Origin: Plotosus lineatus
Lineage: Eukaryota; Chordata; Actinopteri; Siluriformes; Plotosidae
Assembly: GCA_024760905.1 (NCBI GenBank)
Contig: CM045735.1
Coordinates: 34,325,749 to 34,389,748, forward strand
Length of the DNA: 64,000 nucleotides
Reading direction: 5' to 3'
Both the position numbers and the translations under genes were made by a program. Positions within the stretch are counted from its first letter, which is position 1. The number at the start of each line of letters is the position of its first letter. Positions 10,932-21,918 of the stretch are shown here, piece after piece. The notes under the pieces are model-generated. The model was given only the letters and a program-made list of their open reading frames with translations. It was not told the DNA's origin and searched no databases.

Positions 10932-12046
10932 ATTGATAAAGTTCATTATTTTCTGTAATTTGCATATATTTTAGATTCATTGCACACCAACTGAAATATT
11001 TCAGGTTTTTATTGTTTTAATACTGATGATTTTGGCATACAGCTCATGAAAACCCCAAATTCCTATCTCAAAAAATTAGCATGTCATGAAAAGGTACTCT
11101 AAACGAGATATTAACCTAATCATCTGAATCAACCAATTAACTCTAAACACCTGCAAAAGATTCCTGAGGCTTTTAAAAACTCCCAGCCTGGTTCATTACT
11201 CAAAACGGCAATCATGGGTAAGACTGCCGACCTGACTGCTGTCCAGAAGGCCATCATTGACACCCTCAAGCAAGAGGATAAGATACCGAAAGAAATCTCT
11301 AAGTGAATAGGCTGTTCCCAGACTGCTGTGTCAAGGCACCTCAGTGGGACGTCTGTGGGAAGGAAAAAGTGAAAGAAGGGCTGATTTCAGACCTTGGGGA
11401 ACCTGTGGAAGCAGTGGACTGAGTCTGGACTAGAAACAGGCGTGTGCAGGAAATGGGCTACAGGTGCCGCATTCCCCAGGTCAAGCTACTTTTGATCCAG
11501 AAACAGCGGCAGAAGAGCCTGACCTGGGCTACAGAGAAGCAGCACTGGACTGTTGCTCAGTGGTCGAGAGTACTTTTTTCGGATGAAAGCAAATTGTGCA
11601 TGTCATTCGGAAATCAAGGTGCCATGTCAATGCAGCTAGCTATCAGGAGATTTTGGAGCACTTCATCTCCATAAAGCTTTTCAGCAGATGGAAGAATGAA
11701 GATTTTCATTTTTCAGCACAACCTGGCACCTGCTCACAGTGCCAAAACCACTGGTAAATGGTTTACTGACCATGGTATTACTGTGCTCAGTTGGCCTGCC
11801 AACGCTCCTGACCTGAACCCCATCGAGCAGTGTTTCCCAACCTTTTTGAGCCAAGGCACACCTTTTTAAATTAGAAAAATCACGAGGCACACCACGGAAC
11901 AAAAATGATGCAAAAGTATATTTATTGAAATATAATGAACATCCAGTGTAAACTTATTTACTCAGTGTGAACCCTGGGCCTGCTTAGTTGAACACAAAGC
12001 TGATATTCTTGCATGAATTGAAGACAGACACACATGAAGTTCTTCC

Positions 12047-12062
12047 TCAACAGTTCTGAGTC

Positions 12063-12105
<43 letters not shown>

Positions 12106-13853
12106 TATCAGTCATGCATGAAAAGCCAACCTCACAAAGATATGTTGTGGAGAAAGGGAGCAGAATTGAAATAGCTTTGTTTGCCATGTGAATGGGGAAC
12201 TCCTTGGCAGCAGTCAGCCAAAAACTGTCCAAAGATAGATCAGCAAAGATCAGTTTTAGTCCACGATTTTGTCTCGGTTCAGTTATTTCTTCCTGCTCCT
12301 GCAAACTCATGTCCATTCCAACTGCAGTTGAGCTGTATGGGTTCCTAACCCAGTCCAGGGAATCAGTGGAAAGTGAAGTGTAATAACATGACAACTTCTC
12401 AACACTTTGCAAATGTTTACCTACTGTCTCACACAGTGCAGCACTGTTGACACCCTGCCATTTCTGGGTGTGTGGGAACATGTTAAGGTTTATATTTTCC
12501 ACACATTGTTTCCAGAGTTGTACCTTTGAACAAAACCCCTTTATTTTATCTGTACTTGTGAGTAGGTTTTCATTTTGTCCTTGCATTCGTGTGTTCAGGT
12601 CATTCAGATGCTGAACTATATCTGCCAGATATGCCAGTCTTGCACACCACTCGTCACTTGACAGAAACTTGGCAGCATCATACTTCTCATTGGTCAAAAA
12701 CACTTTAAGCTCCTCCTGCAGTTCATACACACGGGCTAAAACTGCCACGGGACAGCCACCGGACCTCCATGTGGAGCAGTAGCACTTTATGTTCCGCTCC
12801 CATTTCCTCACACAGTGATGTGAACATGCGACTTTTTACAGGTCTCATCTTCACAAAGTTTATCATGCGCATTACATCCTTCAGTACAGCGGCTATGTCT
12901 GTCAGCAGTGTCTTGGCAACAAGTGCTTCCCGGTGCAGAAAACAGTGTCACAGTGACATCTGGATGTTGCTCTTTCACTCTGTTTACAAATCCATTGGTG
13001 TGCCCGAGTATCACAGCTGCTCCATCGGTACAAACACTTTCGCAGTTTTGTCATTTCAATCCTCCTTGTTCAAGGTAATCTGATACAGTTCGAAAAAATT
13101 TCCTCCCCTGTTGTTCTTTCTGGCAATTCCTTGCAAAAAAGAAAGTTTTTTCTCTGATGTTGTCTCCATCTACAAAGCGTACATTTGCCATAAGTTGTGC
13201 ATGTCCACTGATATCTGTAGATTCGTCGATTTGCAATGCAAATTTCCCACTGATGTGCAACTTTTCCAAAATTATCTTTTCGATGTCAGCAGACATGTCC
13301 TCAATATGTCTGGAAATGGTATTATTTGACAGAGGGACTTGGGTTATTTCTTTAACGGCGCCAGGACCAAGCATCTCTTAAGATAATTTTGCAGACAGGC
13401 AGTATTAATGTCTCTGCTACGGTGTGTGGCTGTTTTGATTTAACGATGAGTTCAGCAACTTGGTAGCTAGCTTTAAGCGCTTTCTCACTCGTCTTGGTGC
13501 TTTTCACCATTAATGCTGCCTGTTTCTCAGTCTGTATGTGCAGTTGATGAAAGTAGTCCACGTTCTTTTGAACTGATGGGTGTTTTGTCTGGAGATGGTG
13601 ATTAAGTAAGTTTGCTTGGAACCATGCAAACTTTACAGCTTTTCACCGCACACCAGACGTAGCAGGTTTGGCTCGGTTGGTTCCCCAGTATAAGTGAAGC
13701 CAAAGGCAAGATAACTTTCACTGTACTGTCTTGAGCTCACCTTTTTTGCTTTCTTGTGATCACTACTCATGCACGGGCCTTCATCTGGGTCAGAATTTCC
13801 TACAGGACCCAGGTCAGATTGACTACTTTTCCTTTTCAAATATTTATCCATCA
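12047..13853 (-). pseudogene. hAT transposase (ZBED5/FAM200-like), broken
   Basis: The likely start Met is at 13851 ([10 protein letters not shown]), near the usual N-terminus of this family. It is followed by a BED-like stretch ([19 protein letters not shown]...LVCGE) and a stop/frameshift at about 13630. The next blocks are 13561-13352 ([37 protein letters not shown]), 13374-13051 (LSNNTISRHIEDMS, LQIDESTDISGHAQLM, which supplies a catalytic Asp), 13014-12808 and 12811-12047. The last ends with the dimerisation motif [18 protein letters not shown]. At least three frame changes interrupt it. The lysine run at the C-terminus is encoded by the poly(T) tract and is not original sequence. Such enzymes cut and paste hAT DNA. 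Confidence 0.8.
12067..12098. repeat. Poly(T) run
   Basis: Thirty-two consecutive T inside the hAT transposase 3' end. It may be a sequencing-length-sensitive homopolymer. Confidence 0.95.
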
Positions 13854-14499
13854 CCGTTGTTTCATTCGCATCATCACTGGCTACTTTCGTATTTAGCGCG
13901 ATACTACCCTCTAGCAGAACAGCACTGTTACTACACGCTAAGTGAAATTGGTTAATCTTCCGTGGCACACCTGATGATTTCTCACGGCACACTAAATGTG
14001 CCGCGAACAGGGGTTGGGAAACACTGCTATAGAGAATCTGTGGGATATTGTGAAGAGAAAGTTGAGAGACACCAGACCCAACACTGTGGATGAGCTTAAG
14101 GCCGCTATCGAAGCATCCTGGGCCTCCATAACACCTCAGCAGTGCCACGGGCTGATTGCCTCCATGCCACGCTGCATTGAAGCAGTCATTTTTGCAAAAG
14201 GATTCCCGACCAAGTATTGAGTGCATAACTGAACATAATTATTTGAAGGTTGACTTTTTTTGTAATAAAGGCACTCTTTTTTATTGGTTGGATGAAATAT
14301 GCTAATTTTTTTATACGAATTTTGGTTTTTCATGAGCTGTATGCCAAAATTATCAGTATTAAAACAATAAAAGACCTGAAATATTTCAGTTGGTGTGCAA
14401 TGAATCTTAAAATATATGAAAGTTTAATTTTTATCGGTACATTACAGAAAATAATGAACTTTATCACAATATGCTAATTTTTTGAGGACTAGTATATAC

Positions 14500-14653
14500 A
14501 CTCAGTCTGTAGTTTGTAAACAATGAATGCAGTGTCATTACGTCAGCTTACTCCGTAGGTATGTCTAAACTCAAAATTTGATAAAAAAAAAAAAACCCGT
14601 AAAATCGAAAAAAATTAAAACGGATAAACGTAAGTCGGGGAACATCTGTAAAT
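14500..14653. repeat. Pogo/Tigger-type element end
   Basis: The right border CGTAAGTCGGGGAACATCTG resembles the terminal repeat of Tigger-like elements. The interior is A-rich and includes a 13-A run. No left partner was identified. Confidence 0.4.
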
Positions 14654-15077
14654 AGCACAGCTGTGTACAATAGTCTTTTATTTAAACTACAAGACCCAGG
14701 CAATATGATGGGTCAGCAAAAAAGATTGGGGGGGGGGGGGGGGGGTCACAGTTGTATGGGTAATGTTAATGATGTTTTTTTGTTTTTTTTTAATCTGGCA
14801 AAATGAATCAACGTGGTATAAATGCAACAAAATAAGTTTCAGCTCAAGATTTGGAGAAAAATCAACAATGGTATGAAGTTATTTTGTTTAGTCCTGTAGA
14901 TTGGTATAAATTCAATCACTGTTTTTGTTCAGGAATAATACTGATGGCTGAAAAAGCCACGATTGCTTAAAAATCCTTTCTACATTTTAATTACACGTCA
15001 TACAGAAATTCATAAGTCTGCAAAGTGCTGAATTTTATATATACACACAATATACTTTAATTTATTTGTTTTTGACA
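14654..15077. other. AT-rich DNA without recognised genes
   Basis: Nothing coding is seen. It contains an 18-base poly(G) run at 14728-14745 and otherwise AT-rich unique-looking sequence. Confidence 0.6.
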
Positions 15078-15079
15078 TA

Positions 15080-15911
15080 CCGTATTCGACGTGATAAGCG
15101 CCCAGGGTGCTTAAAAAAATCGGTGGGGGGACGCTTATTAAAATGAATACCAGCGGAGTGGAATGGTAAGTGCTTATTACCATAGAGGTGGAAAACATGA
15201 ATAATAACAGAACAATAAAAGAGTTTTACTGGTATTTGTGTTATTCATTTTGTGGTATCACATTACTTGCATGAAAGCTGAACATAAACAGAAAACAGCA
15301 TCATTTAAAAAAATACCCTTTAATTTTCCCTCCTGGTGCTGTTCCTTTAAATATTTTCCCCCATGTAAAATCGAGCCAATCAACATGAATGTTAACTTTA
15401 GCACATGGCACATTGGACCAATCAACACAAAGGTCAACTTTAGCACATGGCACAAAGCACATGGCCAGGAACCTCTTTAAATGTATGAAGTTAGTGAGCA
15501 GGAGAATCAGGTGAAAAATACTCATCACTTTCTGATAGGTCCATATCTGGCTCATCACTCCATCCATACAGTTTTGCTGTAGTAGTTTCTAATGGTTCAT
15601 TGGTTGTTGGACATTTACCAAGAGATCACAGCAAAATACTTTCCTGTTTTTTAGCTGGAACAATTAAAATGTGTAGTTACTGAAGAACATTATAGACATT
15701 CCCCAGTGGCAGGAGGTTTTGAAATATCGTGTAAACTCACTTTTACAGGCAGTGAACGCCTCATTTTACGGTTACAGAGACTGATCGAATCAAATTGGTA
15801 AGTGTGATCGACCATTTTGCTCCCAGTACACATGGGTGGTTATTAGACGTAAGATCAAAAACATTGGGGGAGGGGGCTCTTATTGGAGCAGGACACTTTT
15901 GTCGAATATGG
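15080..15911 (-). mobile_element. MITE-like DNA element M1
   Basis: The ends CCGTATTCGAC and GTCGAATATGG are inverted repeats flanked by TA (15078-15079 and 15912-15913). It is homologous to M2 at 48579-49405. The minus strand of both retains a short coding remnant ending in an acidic stretch (WSDEPDMDLSESD). The TA target and acidic C-terminus fit a Tc1/mariner or pogo-like origin. Length is 832 bp. Confidence 0.75.
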
Positions 15912-16094
15912 TATGTAGTTTTCATATTTATTGAATTATGGGCTCTGTCACTGTTTAAGGTGAAATCTGGGAACAACTGGTTGCTACAGTGAGTGGGCCC
16001 TTCAGCACAATCCTTCATTTGTCTTCAGTAGCTCATTTATCTGAGTTTATTACGAATAATGGTCCATATGAGTTGTTTATATTTTAATGCAGCC

Positions 16095-19000
16095 ATGAGG
16101 TGGGGGGCACTAACCAGTGTCTCTCTCCCTCACGCCGGTCCCAAGCCCGGAGAAATGCAGAGGGTTGTTTCAGGAAGGGCATCCGACATAAAACCAATGC
16201 CAAATATTTATGATGCAAATCAGAAGTATTACCCCCATACCGGATCGGTCGAGGCCCGGGTTAACAACGACCGCCATCAGTGCTGTCAATCAACAGGGTG
16301 CTGATGGAAATTGGACTACTGTTGGTCGAAGACGTTGAAGAAGGAGAGGTGGGAGGCGTGTCCGTAGGCAGAGAGAGAAGAGGAAAGGCATGAGTCTAGG
16401 ACTGAGAGTGGGGACTTTGAATGTTGGAACTATGCAAAGAAAAGGTAGAGAGCTGGCTGACATGATGCAGAGGAGGAAAGTGGACATACTGTGTGTTCAG
16501 GAGACCAGGTGGAAAGGTAGCAAAGCTAAAAGCTTAGGATCAGGGTTTAAGCTATTTTATCACGGTGTGGATGGGAAGAGAAATGGAGTCGGAGTCATCT
16601 TGAAGGAGGAGTTTGTCAGGAATTTTCTAAAAGTGAAAATAGTGTCGGACAGAGTGATGAGTCTCAAGTTAGACATTGAAGGTGTAATGCTCAATGTTGT
16701 TAGTGCTTATGCCCCACAGGCAGGATGTGAGCTAGAAGAGAAGGAGAGATTCTGGAGTGACTTAGATGAAGTGATGCAGAGGACCCCCAGAGGTGAAAGA
16801 GTGGTCATTGATGCAGACTTCAATGGACATGTTGGTACAGGCAACAGAGGGGACGAGGAAGTGATGGGCAGGTTTGGTATCCAGGACAGGAACGCAGAAG
16901 GACAGATGTTGATAGATTTTGCAAAAAGGATGGAAATGGCTGTGGTGAATACTTTCTTCCAGAAGAAACAGGAGCGTAGGGTGACTTATAAAAGCGGAGG
17001 TAGGAGCACACAGGTAGACTACATCTTGTGTAGGCGATGTAATTTGAAGGAAGTCAGTGACTGCAAAGTCATAGTGGGTGAGAGTGTTGCCAAACAGCAT
17101 AGGATGGTGGTGTGCAGGATGACTCTGATGGTGAGAAAGGTGAAAAAGGCAAAGGCAGAGCAGAAGACAAAGTGGTGGAAGCTGAAAAAGGAAGAGTGTC
17201 GGGTTGTCTTCAAGGAGGAGTTGAAACAGGCTTTGGGTGGCCAGGAAGTGCTTCCAAATGACTGGACAACCACAGCAAATGTGATCAGGGACAGAGGTAG
17301 GAGAGTACTTGGTGTGTCCTCTGGAAGGAAAATAGATAAGGAGACTTGGTGGTGGAATGAGGAGGTGCAGGAGTGTGTACAAAGGAAGAGGTTAGCTAAG
17401 AAGAGGGACATTGAGAGGACCGAAGACAGTAAACGGGAGTACAGGGAGACACAGCGTAAGGCGAAAGTAGCAGTGGCTAAGGCCAAACAGAGGGCGTATG
17501 ATGACTTGTATGATAGGTTGGATAGTAAAGAGGGAGAAAATGATCTATACAGGTTGGCACAGCAGAGAAATAGAGATGGGAATGACGTGCAGCAAGTGAG
17601 ATTGACAAAGGACAGAGAGGGAAATGTATTGACTGATGACAGAAGTGTGCTGGGAAGATGGAAAGAGTACTTTGAAGAGCTGATGAATGAGGAAAATGAG
17701 AGAGAAAAAGAGTAGAAGAGGTGACCATTGAGGAGCAGGATGTAGCAAAGATCAGTAAGGGTGAAGTGAGAAGGGCATTGAAGAGAATGAAGAATGGAAA
17801 GGCAGTTGGTCCTGATGATATACCTGTGGAGGTATGGAAGTGTCTAGGAGAGGTAGCAGTAGATTTTCTGACAAGAACATTCAACAAGGTACTAGAGAGT
17901 GAGCAGATGCCGGAGGAATGGAGGAGAAGTGTGCTGGTGCCCATTTTTAAGAACAAGGGAGACGTGCAGAGTTGCAGCAACTACAGAGGGATAAAGTTGA
18001 TGAGCCATACGATGAAGTTATGGGAAAGAATAGTGGAAGCTAGACTAAGGGCAGAGGTTAGCATTTGTGAACAACAGTTTGGTTTCATGCCAAGAAAGAG
18101 CACCACAGATGCAATGTTTGCTTTGAGGATGTTAATAGAGAAGTACAGAGAAGGTCAGAGGGAGCTACATTGTGCCTTTGTGGATCTGGAAAAAGCATAT
18201 GACAGGGTGCCAAGAGAAGAACTGTGGTATTGCATGAGGAAGTCTGGAGTGGCAGAGAAGTATGTTAGAGTGGTGCAGGACATGTATGAGAGATGTAAGA
18301 CAGCGGTGAGGTGTGCTGTCGGTGTGACCGACGAATTCAAGGTGGAGGTGGGACTGCATCAAGGGTCAGCTCTGAGCCCCTTCTTGTTTGCTATGGTGAT
18401 GGACAGGCTGACAGACGAGGTGAGACAAGAATCTCCATGGATTATGATGTTTGCAGATGACATCGTGATCTGTAGTGAGAGCAGAGAACAAGTGGAGGAA
18501 AATCTCGAGAGGTGGAGGTATGCCCTGGAACGGAGAGGAATGAAGATTAGCCTCAGAAAATCAGAATACATGTGTGTGAATGAGAAGTATCCAGGAGGAA
18601 CTGTGATGTTACAGGGAGCAGAGATAACGAAGGTGGAGGATTTTAAGTACTTCGGCTCAACAATCCAGAGCAATGGAGAGTGTGGAAAAGAGGTGAAGAA
18701 ACGTGTGCAGGCAGGCTGGAATGGCTGGAGAAAAGTGTCCGGTGTGATGTGCGATAGGAGAGTGTCAGCAAGAATGAAGGGAAAAGTGTACAAGACGGTG
18801 GTGAGGCCAGCGATGTTGTATGGATTAGAAACAGTGGCGCTGAAGAAAAGGCAGGAGGCAGAGCTGGAGGTAGCGGAGATGAAAATGTTGAGGTTCTCTC
18901 TGGGAGTAACGAGGATGGATAGGATCAGAAATGAGTATATCAGAGGGACAGCCCACGTAAGATGTTTTGGAGACAAAGTAAGAGAGGCTAGATTGAGATG

Positions 19001-19233
19001 GTTTGGACATGTACAGAGGAGGGATAGTGAGTATATTGGCAGTAGGATGCTGAGGTTGGAACTACCAGGCAGAAGGCCTCGAGGAAGACCAAAGAAGAGA
19101 TTTATGGATGTGGTGAAGGAAGACATGAAGGTCGTTGGAGTCAGAAAAGAAGATGCGGAGGAAAGGGTGAGGTGGAAGCGGATGATTTGCTGTGGCGACC
19201 CCTGAAGGGAGCAGCCGAAAGTAAAAGATGATG
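16095..19233 (+). mobile_element. RTE-type LINE R2, near full length
   Basis: It has a 5' leader (GCCGGTCCCAAGCCCGG, GGAAGGGCATCCGACATAAA), an APE-RT coding region and the 3' end GGCGACCCCTGAAGGGAGCAGCCGAAAG with a short GATGATGAG tail. At about 3.1 kb with a short purine-rich tail and APE upstream of RT, it fits the RTE clade. Its sequence is very close to R5 and R3, pointing to recent activity. Confidence 0.85.
16390..19205 (+). pseudogene. RTE LINE APE-RT protein, one frameshift
   Basis: The first part, 16390-17715, starts at MSLGLRVGTLNVGTM and contains the AP endonuclease: VQETRW near residue 36, SAYAPQ, DADFNGHVG and YILCRRCN. A stop follows because one G is missing relative to R5 (GAGAGAGAAAAAGAG here, GAGAGAGGAAAAAGAG there). 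The second part, 17721-19205, holds the reverse transcriptase: VLVPIFKNKGDVQ, HCAFVDLEKAYDRVPREE, GLHQGSALSPFLFAMVMD and the catalytic FADDIVI. A C-terminal region with GHVQRRDSEYIG and RPRGRPKKRF follows. All catalytic boxes are intact. The protein would nick target DNA and reverse transcribe LINE RNA in the nucleus. About 940 codons would be continuous but for the single base. Confidence 0.88.
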
Positions 19234-19557
19234 AGTCGTTTATATTTTGAAGAAAGAGAACCAACTAAATATGTCAAACTACTGGGTGGGGGAAAATGAT
19301 GATACGGTTACTGTGGGATTGGTAAGACTTTCTGTGGAGTTTTGGTCAAAAATTTTGTGGGAACAGGACAGGGCTGGGAAAACACCTTTTGCAGTGGGTC
19401 AGGATTGGGAAATAAAAACAACAAAAACAATCTATGGCAAGGAACAGTCTGTATTATTGCACAATGCAACACTGTGTATATATCCAGTCTATAAAGGTAA
19501 TACACAAATAAATCAAACTATGTACTGTAGCCTTACAAAAACAGAACAAAATGTTGG
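19234..19557. other. Unassigned intergenic DNA
   Basis: No gene, repeat family or RNA recognised. Confidence 0.5.
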
Positions 19558-19922
19558 GAGTTATGGTGATGTAGTGGTTAGCACATCCACCTTACAGCAA
19601 GAAGGTCCTGGGTTCGATTCTCAGCTTGGGTGTTTCTGTGTAGTAGACAAGTTGATTTTGGCTGTGCTTCCATGGGTTTCCTCCGGGTACTCTGGGTTTC
19701 TCTCAAAGTCCAAAAACATGCGCAATAGGTTAAATGGCTGTACTAAATCTCCCCTTGGTGTGAGTATGAATGGTTGTGTGACTGTTAGCACTGCGATAGC
19801 CTGTCGAGCTGTCTAGGGATTACCTAGCCCTCATCCTTAGTCAGCTGAGATGGGCGTCAGCCTCCCCGCAACCGTAATTAGGATTAAGCGGTCCAGAAAA
19901 TAAATAAATGAATGAATGAATG
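19558..19922 (+). repeat. Dispersed SINE-like repeat S1, plus copy
   Basis: It begins GATGTAGTGGTTAGCACATC and contains CAGCAAGAAGGTCCTGGGTT (box B-like GGTTCGATTC), GTTTCCTCCGGGTACTC and GTCCAAAAACATGCG. It ends GATTAAGCGGTCCAGAAAAT plus (AATG)n. At least seven copies occur in the window, in both orientations. The tRNA-like head suggests a SINE. The family name is not assigned. Confidence 0.75.
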
Positions 19923-20321
19923 AGAAGATAATGTGATAATAAAACCTTTCCAAAATTGATAAGTCACTGAATGCTATATGAATTCTAATAGCACAGCAGA
20001 ATCTGACTGAGTTTCAAACCTGATGCTTAGATTTATCCAATTATCAAATATTTATGTCAGTAAAGTAGAATCTAGACTTTAGACTTTTCTAAACTTTACA
20101 GCTGTCTAAGAATATATGGCAAACAGATTGAGATTTGATGCATATTATTCAAGACTTTTTCTGTTAGAAATACATAGCAGTGCTAGCTGTAATATTCATG
20201 ATGACCAGTGTTTCCACTTTAATACTTCAGACAACAGAGAACTAAAAAATGTGCTAAACTACAAAGCTAAAGATGACAGATATAAAAATAGGGAAAACAT
20301 TGAGAGTACAACAGTGATCAA

Positions 20322-20466
20322 GGGCAGTTGGGGCTCAGTAGTTTCGACTCTGGATTATTGAACAGAAGGTTGATTTCAAGCCTCAGTCTCACCACGCTGC
20401 AACATTTTGTCCTTTTGAGCAAAAGACCCTAACCCTCAAATACTCAGTTATATGTATTAAGGCCAT
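20322..20466 (+). repeat. tRNA-like SINE fragment S3
   Basis: GGGGCTCAGTAGTTTCGACTC and GGTTGATTTCAAGCCTCAGT resemble degenerate A and B boxes of a tRNA-derived SINE, followed by TTTTGAGCAAAAGACCCTAA. Single copy here. Confidence 0.45.
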
Positions 20467-20524
20467 AAATGAAACCTCTCACTCAATCCCACCACTCAAT
20501 CAAACCATTACATCTTAGTACTGT

Positions 20525-20815
20525 ACTAGGTTTGAGCAGAGGCTGGAGCCTCTCATCCGACTGAGAGTCAGGTACACCCTGGACAGCTCACCAGACCATG
20601 GCACCAACACACACCGGCACAAAACCATTCACAGTCATATCTAGGAGCAATTTAGCTTAACGTGCATGTTTTTGGACTGTGAGAGGAAACTGGAGTTCTC
20701 AGAGTAAACCCATGCAAACACAAAGAAGACATGCAAACTCCACACAGACACGTCCAAGCTCAGAAACCCAAGACCTACTTGCTGTGTGGCGGATGTTCCG
20801 CCACAACTAAACTCT
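20525..20815 (-). repeat. SINE-like repeat S1, minus copy
   Basis: Reverse complement of S1: GTGCATGTTTTTGGACTGTG, CATGCAAACTCCACACAGA and ACCTACTTGCTGTG in S1 order. Strongly diverged. Confidence 0.65.
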
Positions 20816-21111
20816 GATTTTAAAGATTGTATACTGGAATAGTTAAATATAACTGCAGTACGTTGTGACTTAACTGGGTTTGAAGGGATTCAGATTATAC
20901 ACACCTTCAAATTGTCCAAGTGCCAGCAAAAACACTGCCAAAAGATTCCCGCACACCTGCCGTTGTGTGTTTAAAAGAATATTGATGAGGACTCAAACAT
21001 GCACGTTTTATTCAATGTTTTTTTTTCCTGCTTGGCTTGAACACCTGTAGTATGTAAATGTTCAGATCAGAACCAAAATTAAAAATAACAATTACTTCAT
21101 AAATCCATTCA

Positions 21112-21432
21112 TTCATTCATTTTCTAAGTCGCTTAATTTTATGATAGCAAGGGAACTGGTGCCCATCTCGGGTAACTCTGGGCTACGCCGTAAACAACTC
21201 GCCAGACCATTGCGAGGCCAACACACACACAGCTAGGGGCGACTTGGAACAGCCAATTAGCCGATTGCACATGTCTTTGAACGGTGGGAAGAAACCGGAG
21301 TACCCAGAAAAAACCCACCAAGCATGTGGAAAACATGCAAACCCCACAGAAACATGCCAAGCCTGGAAATCGAACCCTGGACCCGCTTGCTATGAAGTGG
21401 GTATGCGAACCACTTAACCCCCCCCAACAGCC
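21112..21432 (-). repeat. SINE-like repeat S1, minus copy
   Basis: Starts ATTCATTTTCTAAGTCGCTT (the S1 3' end reversed) and ends with a head containing CGAACCCTGGACCCGCTTGC. More diverged than the copy at 19558. Confidence 0.65.
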
Positions 21433-21547
21433 TTAACCAGTTGTAAATGTGTAATAATCTGGTTTGTAGAGAAATAAGTGGCGTGAACATATTACTGTAA
21501 ACAAGGAAGAAAATAAATAGATACATATATAGATGGATAAAATACGT

Positions 21548-21905
21548 CTTTTCGGCTTCCCCCCTGCCCTTTTTTTTTTTTTTCACGGGTCGCCACAGCG
21601 AATCATCTGATTCGCATGTTTGATTTGGCATCGATTTTTCTGTCAGATGCCCTTCCTGATGCAACCCTTGAGCAAGGGGCAGAAACATGCTGACGGCTAT
21701 GCAGCTCCTCTTTACGAAAGTCAGCAATGGTTCTTTTACATGAGCCTCTCATCACAGACCGTGATAGACATGGCTGGCCTTTGATAACCCAGTTAGCTGT
21801 ACTGAGGGGGACAGTGACAACCTTGTGGAGAGTTGAACTCGAACCCCAACCTCAGGATCAGCGATCCAACATCCTTTACCACCAGGCCACCACTGGTGGT
21901 GGTGG
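21548..21905 (-). mobile_element. tRNA-headed SINE S2, full minus copy
   Basis: On the minus strand: a tRNA-like head near 21905 (GGTGGTAAAGGATG, then GGGGTTCGAGTTC), a body, GGAAGGGCATCTGACAGAAA, and the tail GATTCGCTGTGGCGACCCGTG with A/T run and GGAAGCCGAAAAG. It ends against the truncated Tc1 copy C3. Confidence 0.75.
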
Positions 21906-21918
21906 GTATGGAAAGCAT

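Larger units (their letters stand above)
11828..14026 (-). mobile_element. hAT element H1, ZBED5/SCAND3-like
   Basis: The 16-bp-plus terminal inverted repeats are CAGTGTTTCCCAACCTTTTT at left and GGGTTGGGAAACACTG at right. The 8-bp flanks CCATCGAG and CTATAGAG are an imperfect duplication of the Tc1 sequence CCATAGAG, as expected for hAT. The minus strand carries a broken transposase of the ZBED5/FAM200/SCAND3 type. Length is 2,199 bp. A 32-base poly(T) run at 12067-12098 falls at the 3' end of the transposase gene. Confidence 0.85.
10566..14492 (+). mobile_element. Tc1-like element C2, split by two insertions
   Basis: The left terminus (TAGTCCTCAAAAAAATAGC, one TCT lost) and the right terminus (TTTTTTGAGGACTAG at 14478-14492) enclose a Tc1 copy. 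A SINE (10607-10931) and a hAT element (11828-14026) have jumped into it. The Tc1 parts are 10566-10606, 10932-11827 and 14027-14492. C2 alone retains 34 bp (about 11427-11460) that all other copies have lost. It has its own defects: an early in-frame stop (AAGTGAATAG near 11301), a large gap between TCAAGGTGCCATGTCAATGC and the FQHNLAPAHS region, and a DLNPIE box cut by the hAT. Confidence 0.88.

Noticed and set aside
16762..17486. Minus-strand ORFs of 155-206 codons opposite the APE domain, also opposite R5 at 51630-52250
   Set aside because: Low-complexity, Ser/Leu/His-rich translations of the antisense strand. The plus frame carries all conserved motifs.
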